NCBI RefSeq assembly: GCF_910592395.1
Contig: NC_088315.1
Coordinates: 20,070,219 to 20,130,218, forward strand
Length of the DNA: 60,000 nucleotides
Direction: 5' to 3'
Source of the DNA: Lineus longissimus
Lineage: Eukaryota > Nemertea > Pilidiophora > Heteronemertea > Lineidae
The notes below the pieces were generated by a model that was not told where the DNA came from, ran no database searches, and saw nothing but the letters and a program-made list of their open reading frames with translations. Shown one piece after another: positions 35,107 through 47,300 of this stretch (positions are counted from its first letter, which is position 1; each line of letters begins with the position of its first letter). Position numbers and translations under genes: made by a program.

Positions 35107-37850
35107 TAAAGATAACGAAATGATTGACTTGGATAATCTGAAGAAGAGCAAGAACTATTTAAATAAATTCCGTGTCTACGTTTCTCACGGCCGTGAACAT
35201 ATTGTGCATACGTTTTCAACCAGGATCGATGCTGATGTCCTTTCCGCTAAACTTTTTAAAAAACTGAATCACTAGTTGTTAAAACTATACCTTTGAAAGA
35301 CTCAATTTTCAATTAAATTAAACCACGCAAAATCAGTACTTCCTAAAAATGTGCGGAAATGGTTCAAAAAAGTATTTTTACATGCGTCAATCAGAATGAA
35401 ATTTTAATGCTACGCTAATGCATTGAATCCTTAAAAAATGCTGCTTCATCAGCTAAAAAAAATCTTGCCTATTCTAAAACAGGAATTGACGAAAAATGTC
35501 ATCAAAGACGTATATGTCCATTTTCCAATTCAGCGCACATTTGATCCGCATCACTATTATAGTTTGCGAGAAAGGGACGGCAAAGACCTAACAAATGTTC
35601 TTATTTCGTAAAAGAAAAAACCAACAACATAATTATATGACGTTGATACTTTCTTACATGGTGACGTATGTATGAATATCTAACATCCAATCCGGGTTTT
35701 TTCTTATCGCTATAGAGGTCTCGCATCATATATGAATCAGACTAAAATATCATGATCCTAACAACCTTGACGTGACTACATTCGATTCATTACTAAAGTG
35801 ATGATCGTTTTTAAATTTTGACAACCTACGTACCTCTCACTGCAAAAAAGGAATATGAAAGTCGTAATCGAGATCTTGCGTGAGCGGGCAAAAATGAGGT
35901 CGCGTCAATTAACTGATATTTCTTGCTAAGGCCAAGGTGGGTTACAGCTTCAGCATGCAAGTCATCCTCCTGTTTCATATCTTTCTGAAAGTGTTCGAAG
36001 TTTTTCAATTTTTTTCCTATTTGTTTCAACTCTCAGAAAAGAGAAAAACGCGTATTTCGTTATTTTAGGACGGAAAACACCTGGCTCAGGAAACTTTTTC
36101 GCAAGTGCAGCTTTAGGCCGGATTGTACGTTCCCCAGATTCAACAACGCTATTGTCTTTGCTGGTGTTGGCGTTGTCTGGGTTATCGAGAACGACTCAAT
36201 GACGACGAGACGCCGCCATTCCTCGCGTTCTCGAGAATCTATGTGTAAGTCACATGCGCGTCAATGCTAAATATAAAAGTGTCAGGACCCAGCCCAACTC
36301 ATCAAAGCCAAATTTGACAAAACTGCCTCGAGTAGTTTCCCTACTTTAGCAAACTCTCCTGACACTATACGTAATTTGCAAAACCACTTAACTTCATGGC
36401 ACTAATACAGGAAACACGCATCACAAGCGAATTTACGCGGAATTGAGGAGAAAAAAACCTTACACAATAATGTCTCACGATAAAGAAGTAGCAAGGTACA
36501 GAATTATGAATCATTACAGCAGGGTTTAAAACCCGGGTTTTTATGCTCACTTATGATACAGAGTTTAGTCATGCAAGGATCCTGATTGGCCGATCGTAGC
36601 TCGATCTTACTACTAAGTGTCTGTGTCAGTCTCTATACTCGCCATACTTGATGTAACGTTTTTAACAGGCACTCACCGACTGACCTGCATGTGCCTTAGA
36701 GTGCAAGTGGATAGAACATCTGGGGAGCCTTGTCATAAACCATATTGTCAAAGCAAATTGTGTTATTATCGTTGAAATCAGCAAGGACATACGCATATGT
36801 AGGTGTGAAGACTTGCACTCTTGCGCAGAGCACTTTTACAAGTAACTCATCGACGGGTAACGGACATGACTTGCGCTGTCTAATCGGCGGGCGTAAAGGG
36901 TGGAATAGCTTGATCGAGCTACCACCCGTGCTTCAAGGATCCTTGCAAGTCGGCAATTTACCAACGGCGCTGGCAAAATATACACGAGGAAGTTAAAGAT
37001 AAGGCGTAAAGCAAACTCGGTGTGAAATGATTGCACATAATTGGAACGCTACGTAACAAATGCACTTTATAACGATGCCGCGATGATTTGTCGCTTTAAC
37101 CTTTCGAGGTTCTCAAAGAAAATGAATAAAAATGAATAGTGTGTTTCTCATTAAAATATTTGGTACATTTTATAGACGCGGGGATTTCTATAGAAAATGT
37201 TTTCGAGACATGGTTTTGAATTCCGGAGCGCACGATTTGAAATCTGTAACACGAGTGCCTCCCAGGTCATTTGCCTTTGTTCAATATAAACTAAACATTC
37301 ACATATTCAAAGGAATATAAGATAAGTTGTATAGTTACTCTTGATATCAAACTCCTCCAGAGACATATGATAAAATACAGAAGCCAACAACATCAGCTTC
37401 AATACACAATTCCGCAGATTGCAACAGTGAGCAGGGCTTGGTTGATGACACTGAAATGCGGGAGAGCGTAGAAGCTATCAGAATCCCAGTTTATGGAAAA
37501 AGCATCAATAGCACTTGCGTCTGGGTTAGGCTTCCAAGAGAAAAACTTTGGTAGCCGGCAATTCTGTCGCGTAGCAAAGAGCGCGTCCTTCCAAAACTGC
37601 AAGGGAAGGAACATCCTGGCCTGTAGGATCGCGGAGCACCATCTTTAGAAGCATGTTTCCAATCATCGTCTGATAAAAAGGATATCAGACTCTAAACTTC
37701 TTACTCTTATTCCTTCTTCTCGACAATTGAGTTAAGTAGGTTTACATTGATTTAAGCTGTTGTTCGGAAAACAAAATATTCTGCTTTGAAAGTTATCAAT
37801 TACGTGATGAAAATCACTGAGCTTTCGTGTTGCCCTTTTTTTCCCTTTTA
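35107..37850. other. Non-coding apart from the small inverted repeat at 36278
   Basis: No credible frame; nothing else recognised. Confidence 0.5.
36278..36366. repeat. 89-bp segment with 10-bp inverted ends
   Basis: AGTGTCAGGA at the left and TCCTGACACT at the right are exact complements. No target duplication is clear, so mobility is unproven. Confidence 0.55.
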
Positions 37851-38587
37851 AGCTGGTATGCATGCATAAAAACCCTAACGGCCAAGTTAGAAAACACTAA
37901 CGCTCGTCCGCCATGTTCTGATCATGAACGACCGGTCGGCCATGTTTCAAAAGCCCTCAGATATGATAGACCACCAGCAGGCCGCAGTGGCGCTACCGTA
38001 TTCACTAACAGAGCCTCAGATGGGATCATACACGTGGCCATTGCCACATAATCAGACAGTTCCTCAATACACCCATGGTTTTGATACTAGCAAAGCGGGA
38101 AATTGTTTTGCATCTTTAAAACACGAAAAATAGCTGCGTGCTCCTATAATCATCAGAGGGTGTCATGTTCATCTCCTGATTATGTATCTTATGAATTCAC
38201 TTTGCCAATATTGTAAAAGGGCAAATTTTAAAGGCCACTTTGAAACTGAAAATGCCACAGAGGGCAAAAAAGACGCCATTTGTACGTGAAATAAAATTCT
38301 GAAAAATATGTGGATCAACAACAACGGCTCAATGGCATAGTGGGTGAGACTGTAAGGATCAAGTGGCGAGGGTTCCGAGTTCGAACCCACTCGAGGAATA
38401 TTTTTATTTTTTTCTTTTCATGAGAGCGTCTCTGTGACCTGTCTCGTCAATCAACTTGTTGTTTGTGCAGTCAAGTGAGACCAGTCGCTGGATGTCTACC
38501 ATGTTTCAAGTGTAGTTGGTCGTTTGGTGGTCGTGTGTTTGTGTTTTCTAACTTGGCTGTTAAGGTTTTTATGCAAGCATGTCAGCT
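37851..38587. mobile_element. 737-bp DNA transposon with long inverted ends, Harbinger-like
   Basis: The left arm starts AGCTGGTATGC and includes GCATAAAAACC and GGCCAAGTTAGAAAACAC. The right arm is the mirror image, ending with GGTTTTTATGC and GCATGTCAGCT, with about 6 mismatches in 48. TTA flanks both ends, the 3-bp target type of PIF/Harbinger elements. No transposase is present. Short frames at 37827-38133 are not credible genes. Confidence 0.65.
38330..38395 (+). mobile_element. tRNA-like segment inside the 737-bp element
   Basis: TGGCATAGTGG (38332-38342) matches the pol III A box and AGTTCGAACCC (about 38374-38384) nearly matches the B box, followed by a T-rich tract. The 5' and 3' ends do not pair as an acceptor stem, so this is a SINE head or tRNA relic rather than a functional tRNA gene. 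Confidence 0.45.
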
Positions 38588-40589
38588 TTAAGCCAATTTT
38601 GCCAGAGTACATTGAATGATTATAAAACTCCCTTTGAGACCTTTGAATCAACCACAAGATTGGCAGAAGTCTGAAAAAATTGCCAGAATTTGCGGCCCAT
38701 GGTTACACATGACCAGTGACAAGTAACCTAGGTATACTTATTAGTGCGCATGGGCAACCGGATGCAAAAATCTGGAAATTTAATTCGAATTTTCTGCCGT
38801 CCGCCGTGGTGCTGATTCGCAGTCCTTCAAATGAGTAAAAACTGGAGTAAAATCATTTTACTCCAGTTTTAAGCAAAAGCCCTTACTAGCATTATACGTA
38901 TCACTCATTATCTTATCCCCAGTGCAAAAATATGTTGTCAACTTGTAAGTGTTTTGAATAATCCTACCTCTTGTAACCATTAACCTTAGCTTTACGAAAA
39001 TATTGCGCAACACCCAGCAGAATCAGCTCATTTAAAATAATGGCCAACTATAACACTCCTTGAACAGCTTCGCGCCGTTTAATGAGCGGCAAGACGATAT
39101 GTGTGGCGTAAAGACTTAGACACTCTATCGATGGCTAATCTTACAATTATTTACTATACGTATTTTCTCCACTTCAACGTCTTCCGATCGTCAGCTTTCG
39201 TTCCCGGTAACACCCTCGCGCTGCAAGATTGCCCAAGAGTTGCAAGCGCCATTCAATTTGTCGAGGTATAACTTTTTTAGGCCACGTATCATAAAAACAT
39301 TTCGTGGTTTCCTCTCGAAAAAACCCTCAGACAATGTAATCTAAGGTCAATTTCATTATTACTGAGAAAGCTTACAGAATAGAAAAAGTTCGCGTGATTA
39401 TCATCTTCGGTATTGTGACTAAGCCGCCAGTTCGTCTATCAAATCAAAAATGACCCATTAGAAAGGACGCCTGACTTATACTTCTTACAGCGGCTGGTGG
39501 ATTTAAGCGGTGTCAAGTTTGGAAGTAGGTGATCACCAACTGACAGCCGACTAAGCGATCATTCCAATCTGGATAATTTCACGACCGAACTACAATCTAA
39601 TCAATGCCGACATTGGAAGCATCGCTTTATCTTGAATTAGACACGATATACTATATCAGTGAGGGGTTGCAAACCTCACGAATTAAGAATTGCAAATTAC
39701 GAACCCCTGACGTTTATTACCTCATTCCCTGATGCAGTCACTTGATGGATATGCATCCCCACGTCCATTTCTGTGCTAATTGAAAAACTGACGATGCAAC
39801 AATGCAAACGAATTCGTAACGACTAGGCCAGTTCGTTGCCACGAATTCAGAACTGGCGGCGTCCAAGGGCAAGTTTCCATTGAATGCGATTTAACTTGAA
39901 TCGCACAGGGAACCCAAAGGGTATGTCGGTTTGGTTTCCGTGCGGTGAAGCATATTGAATAACAAAGTCGTGGTGCGTGCGTTCTGGCTCTCGCACGCAG
40001 TGAAAACCTACCGTTAGACCGTTCCCCTTAGAAATGAACTTTTTTGCATACACCGATGTACATGGGTGTTATCATTGATGTTTGACATTTTCCGTTACGT
40101 ACCGCTGACTTCTTGACAAGTTTTTTGCCAGTGTTCATTAGATCCATTTGGCCGCAGTGAGAGGATTTAATCACAATTATTGACAAGGCCGAGCTACACT
40201 GGTCGTTCCGGTAGAAAAAAGGATAGGAACAATAACAATGCACTGTATAATAACGATACGTATACTATTTCTTAACAAGCATCACTGCGAGTAGCTTAGA
40301 GCCAATTAGGATATTACTAATTTGGCTATAGTATACCGAGTCGATGACCACATTGTTGGTATGAGTGATGACATTAGCGACATTTACGATGACTATGGTG
40401 CCAATGTCCTTTTACCGAGAACAACCATCATGGTAACAAAGCAACCCAAGAATCACAAAGACGGCCACAGTGCGAAACACTGCTAGGAGAGGGACTTTTT
40501 ATAAAGATTCGCCCTGATTGTTGCTTACCAAGATTAAGGTATCCAATAGTATTATTATCACCAACATTTTTATTACCTGCCACGTAACA
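38588..40589. other. Non-coding apart from the palindrome at 38838
   Basis: No credible gene. Frames at 39847-40243 on the minus strand show no domain. Confidence 0.5.
38838..38870. repeat. Near-perfect 33-base palindrome
   Basis: AAAACTGGAGTAAAAT, one C, then its exact reverse complement: 16 pairs around a single central base. Confidence 0.9.
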
Positions 40590-40885
40590 CTGGTGGATTT
40601 TTTGCCGATGTATGGGGGCCACTTAAGGCCACTGCCCACATATGTATAATATTGTACTTGCCCCAGAATAGACCCTCAGGTACAAGGGACCACGGCTTTT
40701 CGTCTCGTCAGACAGGCTCACGAATGTATTCATACGGTGAAATATGAAGAGCTAGACATTATAGTAGCTTGAAAGCCACGCCGATTTATCCAGACAGACA
40801 ATCATGGGTTCTCTCTCGGGATGGAACCCTTGTCCTTTAGCATGGTAGCCGACAGTGTTAGCCACCAGGTCGTCAGGCACTTCAC
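40590..40885 (-). mobile_element. tRNA-derived SINE, reversed
   Basis: On the minus strand the head reads CCTGGTGGCTAACACTG (A-box region) then GGGTTCCATCCCG (B-box region). The body includes AAAAGCCGTGGTCCCTTGT and GGGGCAAGTAC. Two more copies of the body lie at 43160-43290 and 49790-49875 in the same orientation. Confidence 0.65.
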
Positions 40886-41784
40886 TTCAGAAAGTCTCCT
40901 ACACTATAGGTCAACTTTCTAACAAATGACAAATGTCTGCGACTTACGAGATTACAGGAAATCAGAGAAGCAATCAGTCTTTTAGACTCAAAAGCTGCGA
41001 TGTCTTTAAGGTAGTCCGCTTAAGGCTAAATAAGTCACACAGACTTGGTTTAAGAAGAGAATGAGAGACGCAATACAAAAATGATCGAATAAAACAGAGG
41101 ATCTCGCATATACCAGAGAACCTTCCATTTAGCCTGAAAACAGTTGCTTCTATCATGGCAGGATACAACCTGATCAGATTTGACAATTGCCGATGCGTTA
41201 CAAAGCAGTATTAACAGTCAACAATATCTTCCCAAAACATGCATCGAGGGCAGAGTGGAATGATTTTGTTCCTTGCTTGAGAGCAAGCTTTAAGAACACA
41301 TAGGATTTATTCCAGTCCGTCAATCGGTTTGAAATGACAACAAGATGATCATGATACATAACGACGCCTATTGAGACATCCCGAAAAGCATTAGCGTCAA
41401 AAAGTACTCAAAATGAATCTATTTGTGCGGGTTTTTTCTCCGATTTCTTAATGTGACGTTCAGGTGAATGATCGGTATCCATCGGGAGTTGGCGGCAGAC
41501 GTAACGCATTCGATGCCCGCCTCCCAAAGGTGTTCTGCTAGATCGATAACGCATTCTCCATTGCCCTTAATTGAAAATGACAGATTATCCTCGAAGAAAC
41601 GACGGCTTTGTTTTCAACCATTCAGGCAACATGAAATAGCGAATTAAGTATAGACTGATGAGAGCTGTTTTGTAAGCCGCTGAAAGTGGGACTAGCGGAA
41701 TCTCGGTACATTGTCGTTTAGCGCTGCGTTGTTAAAGAAGCATTTCGTTTTAGACATGATATGTTTATGTTGGCGTTAATTCTA

Positions 41785-42165
41785 TGACAAAGGAAGGTCG
41801 TCACAGATTCTATGATAGCCCCGTTAGAATATTTGTCAGAAACAACATGATGGTGCCTATGATGGGTCCATTTAGACTCTTTGTTGATTCTGTAATGGAA
41901 TTCACAGAAATGTCGCCAATCATTAATTTGGAACCAAAATGCAACCAACAGTGTAGAATCCAAAACTAAATTCGCATATGAATATACAATAGGACATAAT
42001 GAAATCCATTATGGTCCATCATTGAATCTATAATAGACCATCATGAAATCTAAAATGGTCCATCATCGATAGAACTTACTATAAATTATGAGAGACGGTT
42101 TGTTACTCATAGTCGTCATAGATTTTAACGGGATGTCGTCATAGATTATGTGATGGAGACGTTAT
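41785..42165. repeat. Dispersed repeat family E, copy 2, with short internal repeats
   Basis: Between 41990 and 42075 a degenerate 22-24 bp motif (ATGAAATCTA then ATGGTCCATC) occurs about three times; CGTCATAGATTTTAACGG and CGTCATAGATTATGTG follow. A small open frame at 41784-41969 is not convincing. Confidence 0.4.
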
Positions 42166-42214
42166 TATGTGCAGAATCTCCAACATGTCCAAATACAGAA
42201 GTTTAAATCAAGAA

Positions 42215-42458
42215 GGCCGGGTCTAGTTGGCAAGCCGCTCGCCGAACAGGCATCTTGTTCTGTCCTGTTTGGAGAGCCGCTTGCCAAACAGCACTAAAAA
42301 GCCGCCCTGTTCGGCCAGCCGGGCTTGCCAAACAGGTAAAAAATCCACCCTGTTTGGCGAGCTGGAGACTTTACTTTAATATTAATGAGTTCGGCTCTCC
42401 ATTCAGGACAAGAAAAAGTCGCTGTTTGGTAAGCCGGGCTTGCCAAGTAGTCACTTCC
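42215..42458 (+). mobile_element. 244-bp non-autonomous DNA transposon, copy 2
   Basis: Same ends and same length as copy 1, flanked by an exact 9-bp duplication (AATCAAGAA, 42206-42214 and 42459-42467). Open frames on both strands across it are repeat by-products. Confidence 0.85.
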
Positions 42459-43159
42459 AATCAAGAAACTATGCAACTTATGATCTAAATGGTCAAAGGA
42501 CACATGTGTACGCACAGGCCTTCTTATACAGCCCTTAAGTAATAGAAATACAGTTGTCCAAAATGCCAAATTCGCCAAGTAAGTTTGATTCTAGCTCTGC
42601 CTCATAACTAATTCATAGAAATTATCTGATTGAGATGAGGTTATTTGGGTATTTGACGGCACAATCTCGACCTCACCGCCGCGATTCAGATTTGTAAATT
42701 TAATCAGGCTCTGCTTCGTTGATTAAAGCAAATAATTAGACCATGTTGGATTATGCGAAAACACGTTTTACTTGTTCTATGAATCAGAAAAAAAATCAGT
42801 ATCACCAGCGCCATGGTCATAAGGGTGTGTGCACCGGCTTTGAAAGTGGTCTCTCGGGTTCAGAATGTGAGCACACAAAACGGTTTATGTGGGGCGCGCA
42901 AATGAATTATCACAAGACTAAATGAGGCGACATCCGTCATTCGTCGTTCGTAGGGTTTTCAAACCTCTTTATTAGGCATAGCCGAGCTTGTGTCAGAAAC
43001 CACCAAAGCCAACCTATACGCTTACCAACACCAACACTCAGTTGCATAGAAGAGATATTTAGTATCTAAAGCCTCTTCCTTACTTATGTAAGCACTACAT
43101 CTATATTCTTGAAGTTTCTAAGTATTGGTATCAGTATCAGTATTGCCAGCCGCGTCGTA

Positions 43160-43290
43160 ACCCTATTGGATTTTTGCCGGAGGTATTGAATCCACTTTAA
43201 GCTACTGCCCATATGGGGTATCTTTTTTACTTGCCCTGGCATAGACATTCAGGTACAAGGAACCACGGCTCCTCGTACAAGGGTTGCGAA
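43160..43290 (-). mobile_element. SINE body fragment, reversed
   Basis: On the plus strand it shares GGATTTTTGCCG, CCACTTTAAGCTACTGCCC, TACTTGCCC and CAGGTACAAGGAACCACGGC with 40590-40760. The tRNA head is not recognisable. Confidence 0.6.
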
Positions 43291-44009
43291 AGTTGCCTCG
43301 TATTGAAGCACAAGAAGTATAGATAGTCGCCAGATTTTGAAAGGGGCTTTGCAAATCTTTAACACGAACGACTATCCCTGCAATTTTACCTTATTTCGCA
43401 CTTTAAGCACAATGAATCATTTGGTAAAAACTACGTGGTCAATAGGTACTTGTATTTCAAACGATTGCACTACACATAGTTAAAATTATCATAGTACAGA
43501 ATTCTTATTCCACCCGGAAAATATCAGTCAGTTCAATTGCTTTCCCTCCGAGATGAAAATACATTGTATAATCATCACAGACACATAACAGTGTCTGTTA
43601 TATTTATTGCTACTCTGGTCACTTGCAACTGCAGCCGCATCAATCCTGGTATTGACACCATGTCAAAATATTTACTGTACACTTTGTCACTTCTTTCTAC
43701 ACAGAGCCGCCTGCCCACCCAATGACACTTGGGAAAGTAATCAAAATGCGTTAAGCACACATACTGCGCATATTGTTTATGCATTAACAACTGTACAATT
43801 ACAAATAAATGGTCGTTGCTGTCGTAAATATCATCAGCCGCAAAGCAATGGAGGTTTGCTCTTTACACTCTTTTCACTGGACAAGGTAGCGGGCAGCTCG
43901 GTAAAACTCGGCAGCCAAATAGTTCACTGAACTGAAACAGACCTTTCTCCATTGTTTTTAAGATTTCCTCATCAACTACACTTTAGCAGATCTGTCTGAT
44001 CCCAATTAT

Positions 44010-44132
44010 CGTCGGTGGCATCGTCGTCGGCATCGTTGTCGGCATCGTCATCATCATTATCGTTATCATCATCATTATCACCATTGTTGCCGTCGTCGTT
44101 GTCATCATCATGATCAGCAGCAGAAGCAGTAG

Positions 44133-44168
<36 letters not shown>

Positions 44169-44193
44169 TATCATCATCATCATCATCATCTAT
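44010..44193. repeat. CAT/ATC microsatellite
   Basis: Trinucleotide run, perfect for long stretches in 44130-44190 and degenerate (GTC/ATC/GTT mixtures) before. The Met-rich frame on the minus strand is an artefact. Confidence 0.95.
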
Positions 44194-44589
44194 CTAACCC
44201 TACCTGGGCCAGGTTCTCAAGTCATGGTTCCAGAAGTATTTATATCCAAATCGCCTAGCAATGATTGGATGTAGATGTAGGCGGCGTCCACTCGCGGCCT
44301 GGGCGTCGTCTGGTAATACATGGTAAACAGCTTCACGGGTTCACTCATCTCTTCTTTTAAACATCAAATTAAGGTTCTTCAAGCCAGAAAATATGCGAAG
44401 AGGAGACACTGCCCTCTCTTATTTCAATCCAATTTTTAAGCTGATGATAACCGACATTTCCTCTTCCTGTCTGGCAGGAATTATGATATCGTTGAAAGCC
44501 TGCTCTTTTTACTCTTCTGGTGTATCCCGGCGACTGTCAGTTGATAATATAACATGTCTTTAATCAGCTTAGTTACCAATCCTTGAACG

Positions 44590-45171
44590 GATTGTTTTTA
44601 TTCGGATCCGATTCCGCAAGCTGCAAACTATGAAAAGTGTTCGCTGTTATCAACAATGGTAAAATATACGTACTAACCTTTTTTATTTGTCACTAATAAG
44701 ATGCTCGTTCAAGAAGAGCACTTTCTTTCATAATTCTATCTAAAGATACACGCAAGTTTCTATTATTATTATCATTATTATAATTATTAAAAACATTTTT
44801 ATAGCGCTTAACGTTGTTAAAACTTCTAAGCGCTTTACAATTTATAATAAAACAATAAAACATTAATACATGATAGAATAAAAGTCGTTACTAAAGAAAA
44901 CGTGCAAGTGGGATTTAAAAAAAAAAACAAAAAAAAAAAGCCACAATGCGTCTCTATGTCTGGTTTAGGCCAATCGACCACCCTGAAATGCGTTTCGTAT
45001 GGTCAATGACGGGAGTGTGACGTCATAAGTTGCTGAAAGACGAATTCATAGTAGAGTGCGCCGTCAACAATTGCTCACGGAGAAAACGAAGATTGTTTAC
45101 ATTCTTATCCGACTCCGCAAGCTGCAAACTATGAAAAGTGTTCGCTGTTATCAACAATGGTAAAATATACG
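44590..45171 (+). repeat. 81-bp direct repeats about 500 bp apart
   Basis: Copies at 44590-44670 and 45091-45171 match at 76 of 81 positions, with the last 50 or so bases identical (CCGCAAGCTGCAAACTATG onward). Between them lie a reversed SINE-type tail and A-rich DNA. Confidence 0.85.
44758..44860 (-). mobile_element. SINE or LINE 3' tail, reversed
   Basis: On the minus strand the order is AAGCGCTTAGAAG, AAGCGCTATAAAAATG, then an ATT/ATA-rich tail. It is the same kind of tail as the SINE at 27826-28085. No tRNA head is seen. It lies between the two copies of an 81-bp direct repeat. Confidence 0.6.
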
Positions 45172-47159
45172 CCTAAGTAATTGAATGATGTTATAAATTG
45201 CCTCACTCCATACATCTCCCGCGGTTACAGGAACTGGACATCCTGCTTAATTTCCGCAGTGATCTCTGGACTTATATATATCAACTACTTCCTCGGCAGA
45301 CGTAGAAGAAATGTCACCAGGATGACTGACTGCACGGACACGACTTCCTCTGAGTTTCCTCCTTCCGTCGTTTTCTAACAAAGTGATGAACGTTCAATAG
45401 GCAACACTGCTTTCTTCATTCTTTATCAGCAATAAAACACAAATGGATATTCCACTTACAAAGAAAAACATGTCCTGTATTTTCCGCCCCTATCGACCCC
45501 TTTAACACTTCCAAACACCAATCACTGTAGAAAGGTCTTTACTGAAATATTCTACTCTTTGTATCTTATGCCTTTGAATGCGCCAACAATACCTGAGCAG
45601 GTTATCCCCGACAACTTGTCATCTCCTGTTGAAATTAAACTGCTATCGGACCCGATGTGACTTTACAAGATAACAAGGGCTAGATGAGTCCGTAAGTGAA
45701 CTAATTCAATGGAGTCAATTACATTTTTTCGCCTGATTGAACCCCATCTCCTTGGAGAGATTTCCAGATGAGTCCTTGTCTTTCAGCCGTGCAGGAGACA
45801 CCCATGCCTCCACACCTGCGGACAATGGCCCCTAATTCGACTTAGCCGGCTGTATTTTCCATGAACTCTTTCGAGAGCGTAAGTGGACACTTGATACACT
45901 TGGCCCAGACATGTGAAGATTAGCGTAGCATAGGTATGACAATGGATGACGGACAGAGAGGGAAATGATACTGGGTTCAAAGGCTTGGAATCTTATTGTC
46001 AGGGTGCTCCTTGGTGTAAAACAATAGTGTCTGGACTTACTTAACTTAAACATAACTAAAGACAGGGTAGTTTGCAACATGTTGTCATCAGCGCTTCCCC
46101 ATAGCCACGCTAGACAATCCATCAGAGAGTTCTCTACCGTGGGCTATGGGGCCATGATACCCATATTTGGTGGTTGGTTGACGACAGAATGATGAGTAAC
46201 GGCACTCTCTCTCTCATGCACTGTGACTCCCTCGCACGCGACGTAACACCGTAACGAGGCCAAGTGTACTGCTGGCGGAGACCATGAAGACAAGGATCTA
46301 AAAGAATCCCCCATACACTTTGCGAATGAGCCCAAGGGTTCTTTTGGTGCACGCGCCATAGGCAGTACATACACAACACAGCCTTTATTAACCAGTCGAG
46401 TCGGGCTATGGTATCAAGACGGGTATGTATGTCGGCTTTTTTTATGCGGCAATTCAGTTTAGACAATACATTGATTCTGTATTTCAGGAGAATACTCTCC
46501 CTAGATTTTTGCTGCTATAGGGATATTAATGCCGCGCGGAAGATTATTGTATGAATTGGCGAAAACAACAATAAAAAACACCTTTCTAGCTCCTCTGACT
46601 CCCCCTGCAATCCAGATAAAGGATTTGAACACAATCAGACGAACTCAGCTGAATGATTAGGGGAGGAGAGTTCATCAAAACAAACAATTGAAACACGCGC
46701 ATTTGACCCAATATTGATACAAGTCACATATTGGAATTTAACCCAAATCCTTTGTTCGTTCAATTGATAAATTAAGATCAGAATAATGCTCCTCTGGTCC
46801 AATGCATTGATTCGAGGCATTAGCCAAACGTCTGATTTGTAATTTGGATGAACATATGAATGAGTGGTTTTCTTTGTAATGGATCGTCAAACATGGAACT
46901 TGAACGGAAAACCCAATCGGATTGTCTGTAGTCCTAGTTCGGATATCCATTTTGATTAAGTTGAAAAGGTCGGACAACAAGGAATTCAATATACCATTAT
47001 CAAAAGCAAATACCTTGAAGACGCACCTGCTGAACAGTAAAAGGATATGCGACATGCTCGAGTTTAGCCCCGAATGAATGAATGATACTGGGTAAACAAT
47101 TGAGGTCCTGGTGAAACCCTCACGTTGGTTGCCGTTGCTATCGACCATCATGAAAGATG
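45172..47159. other. Non-coding or unrecognised
   Basis: Minus-strand frames of 110 codons (46134-46466) and 137 codons (46738-47151) are the longest here. Neither shows a domain, signal peptide or repeat pattern that I recognise. Confidence 0.4.
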
Positions 47160-47300
47160 TCTCGTGGGGGGTCAGTGTTAAAAAATTTGCCCTGATGACT
47201 CTTTGAGAAGACTTAGAACAATGAATGTTGGCCTATGTGCGAGCGGCCTTTGTTTGAATACAATAGACCGTGTATTAGACTGGGCCTGAATTCTTCTAAA
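47160..47300 (-). repeat. Dispersed repeat family D, copy 5 (reversed)
   Basis: On the plus strand: GTGGGGGGTCAGTGTT, TTTGCCCTGATGAC, GCGGCCTTTGTTTGAATAC, ACTGGGCCTGAATTC, in the same order as copy 4. Confidence 0.5.

Noticed and set aside
43983-44189. Met-rich minus-strand frame
   Set aside because: Translation of a CAT/ATC microsatellite.
46738-47151. 137-codon minus-strand frame with ATG
   Set aside because: No recognisable domain, signal peptide or membrane pattern; length is within chance for 60 kb. A protein search could change this.
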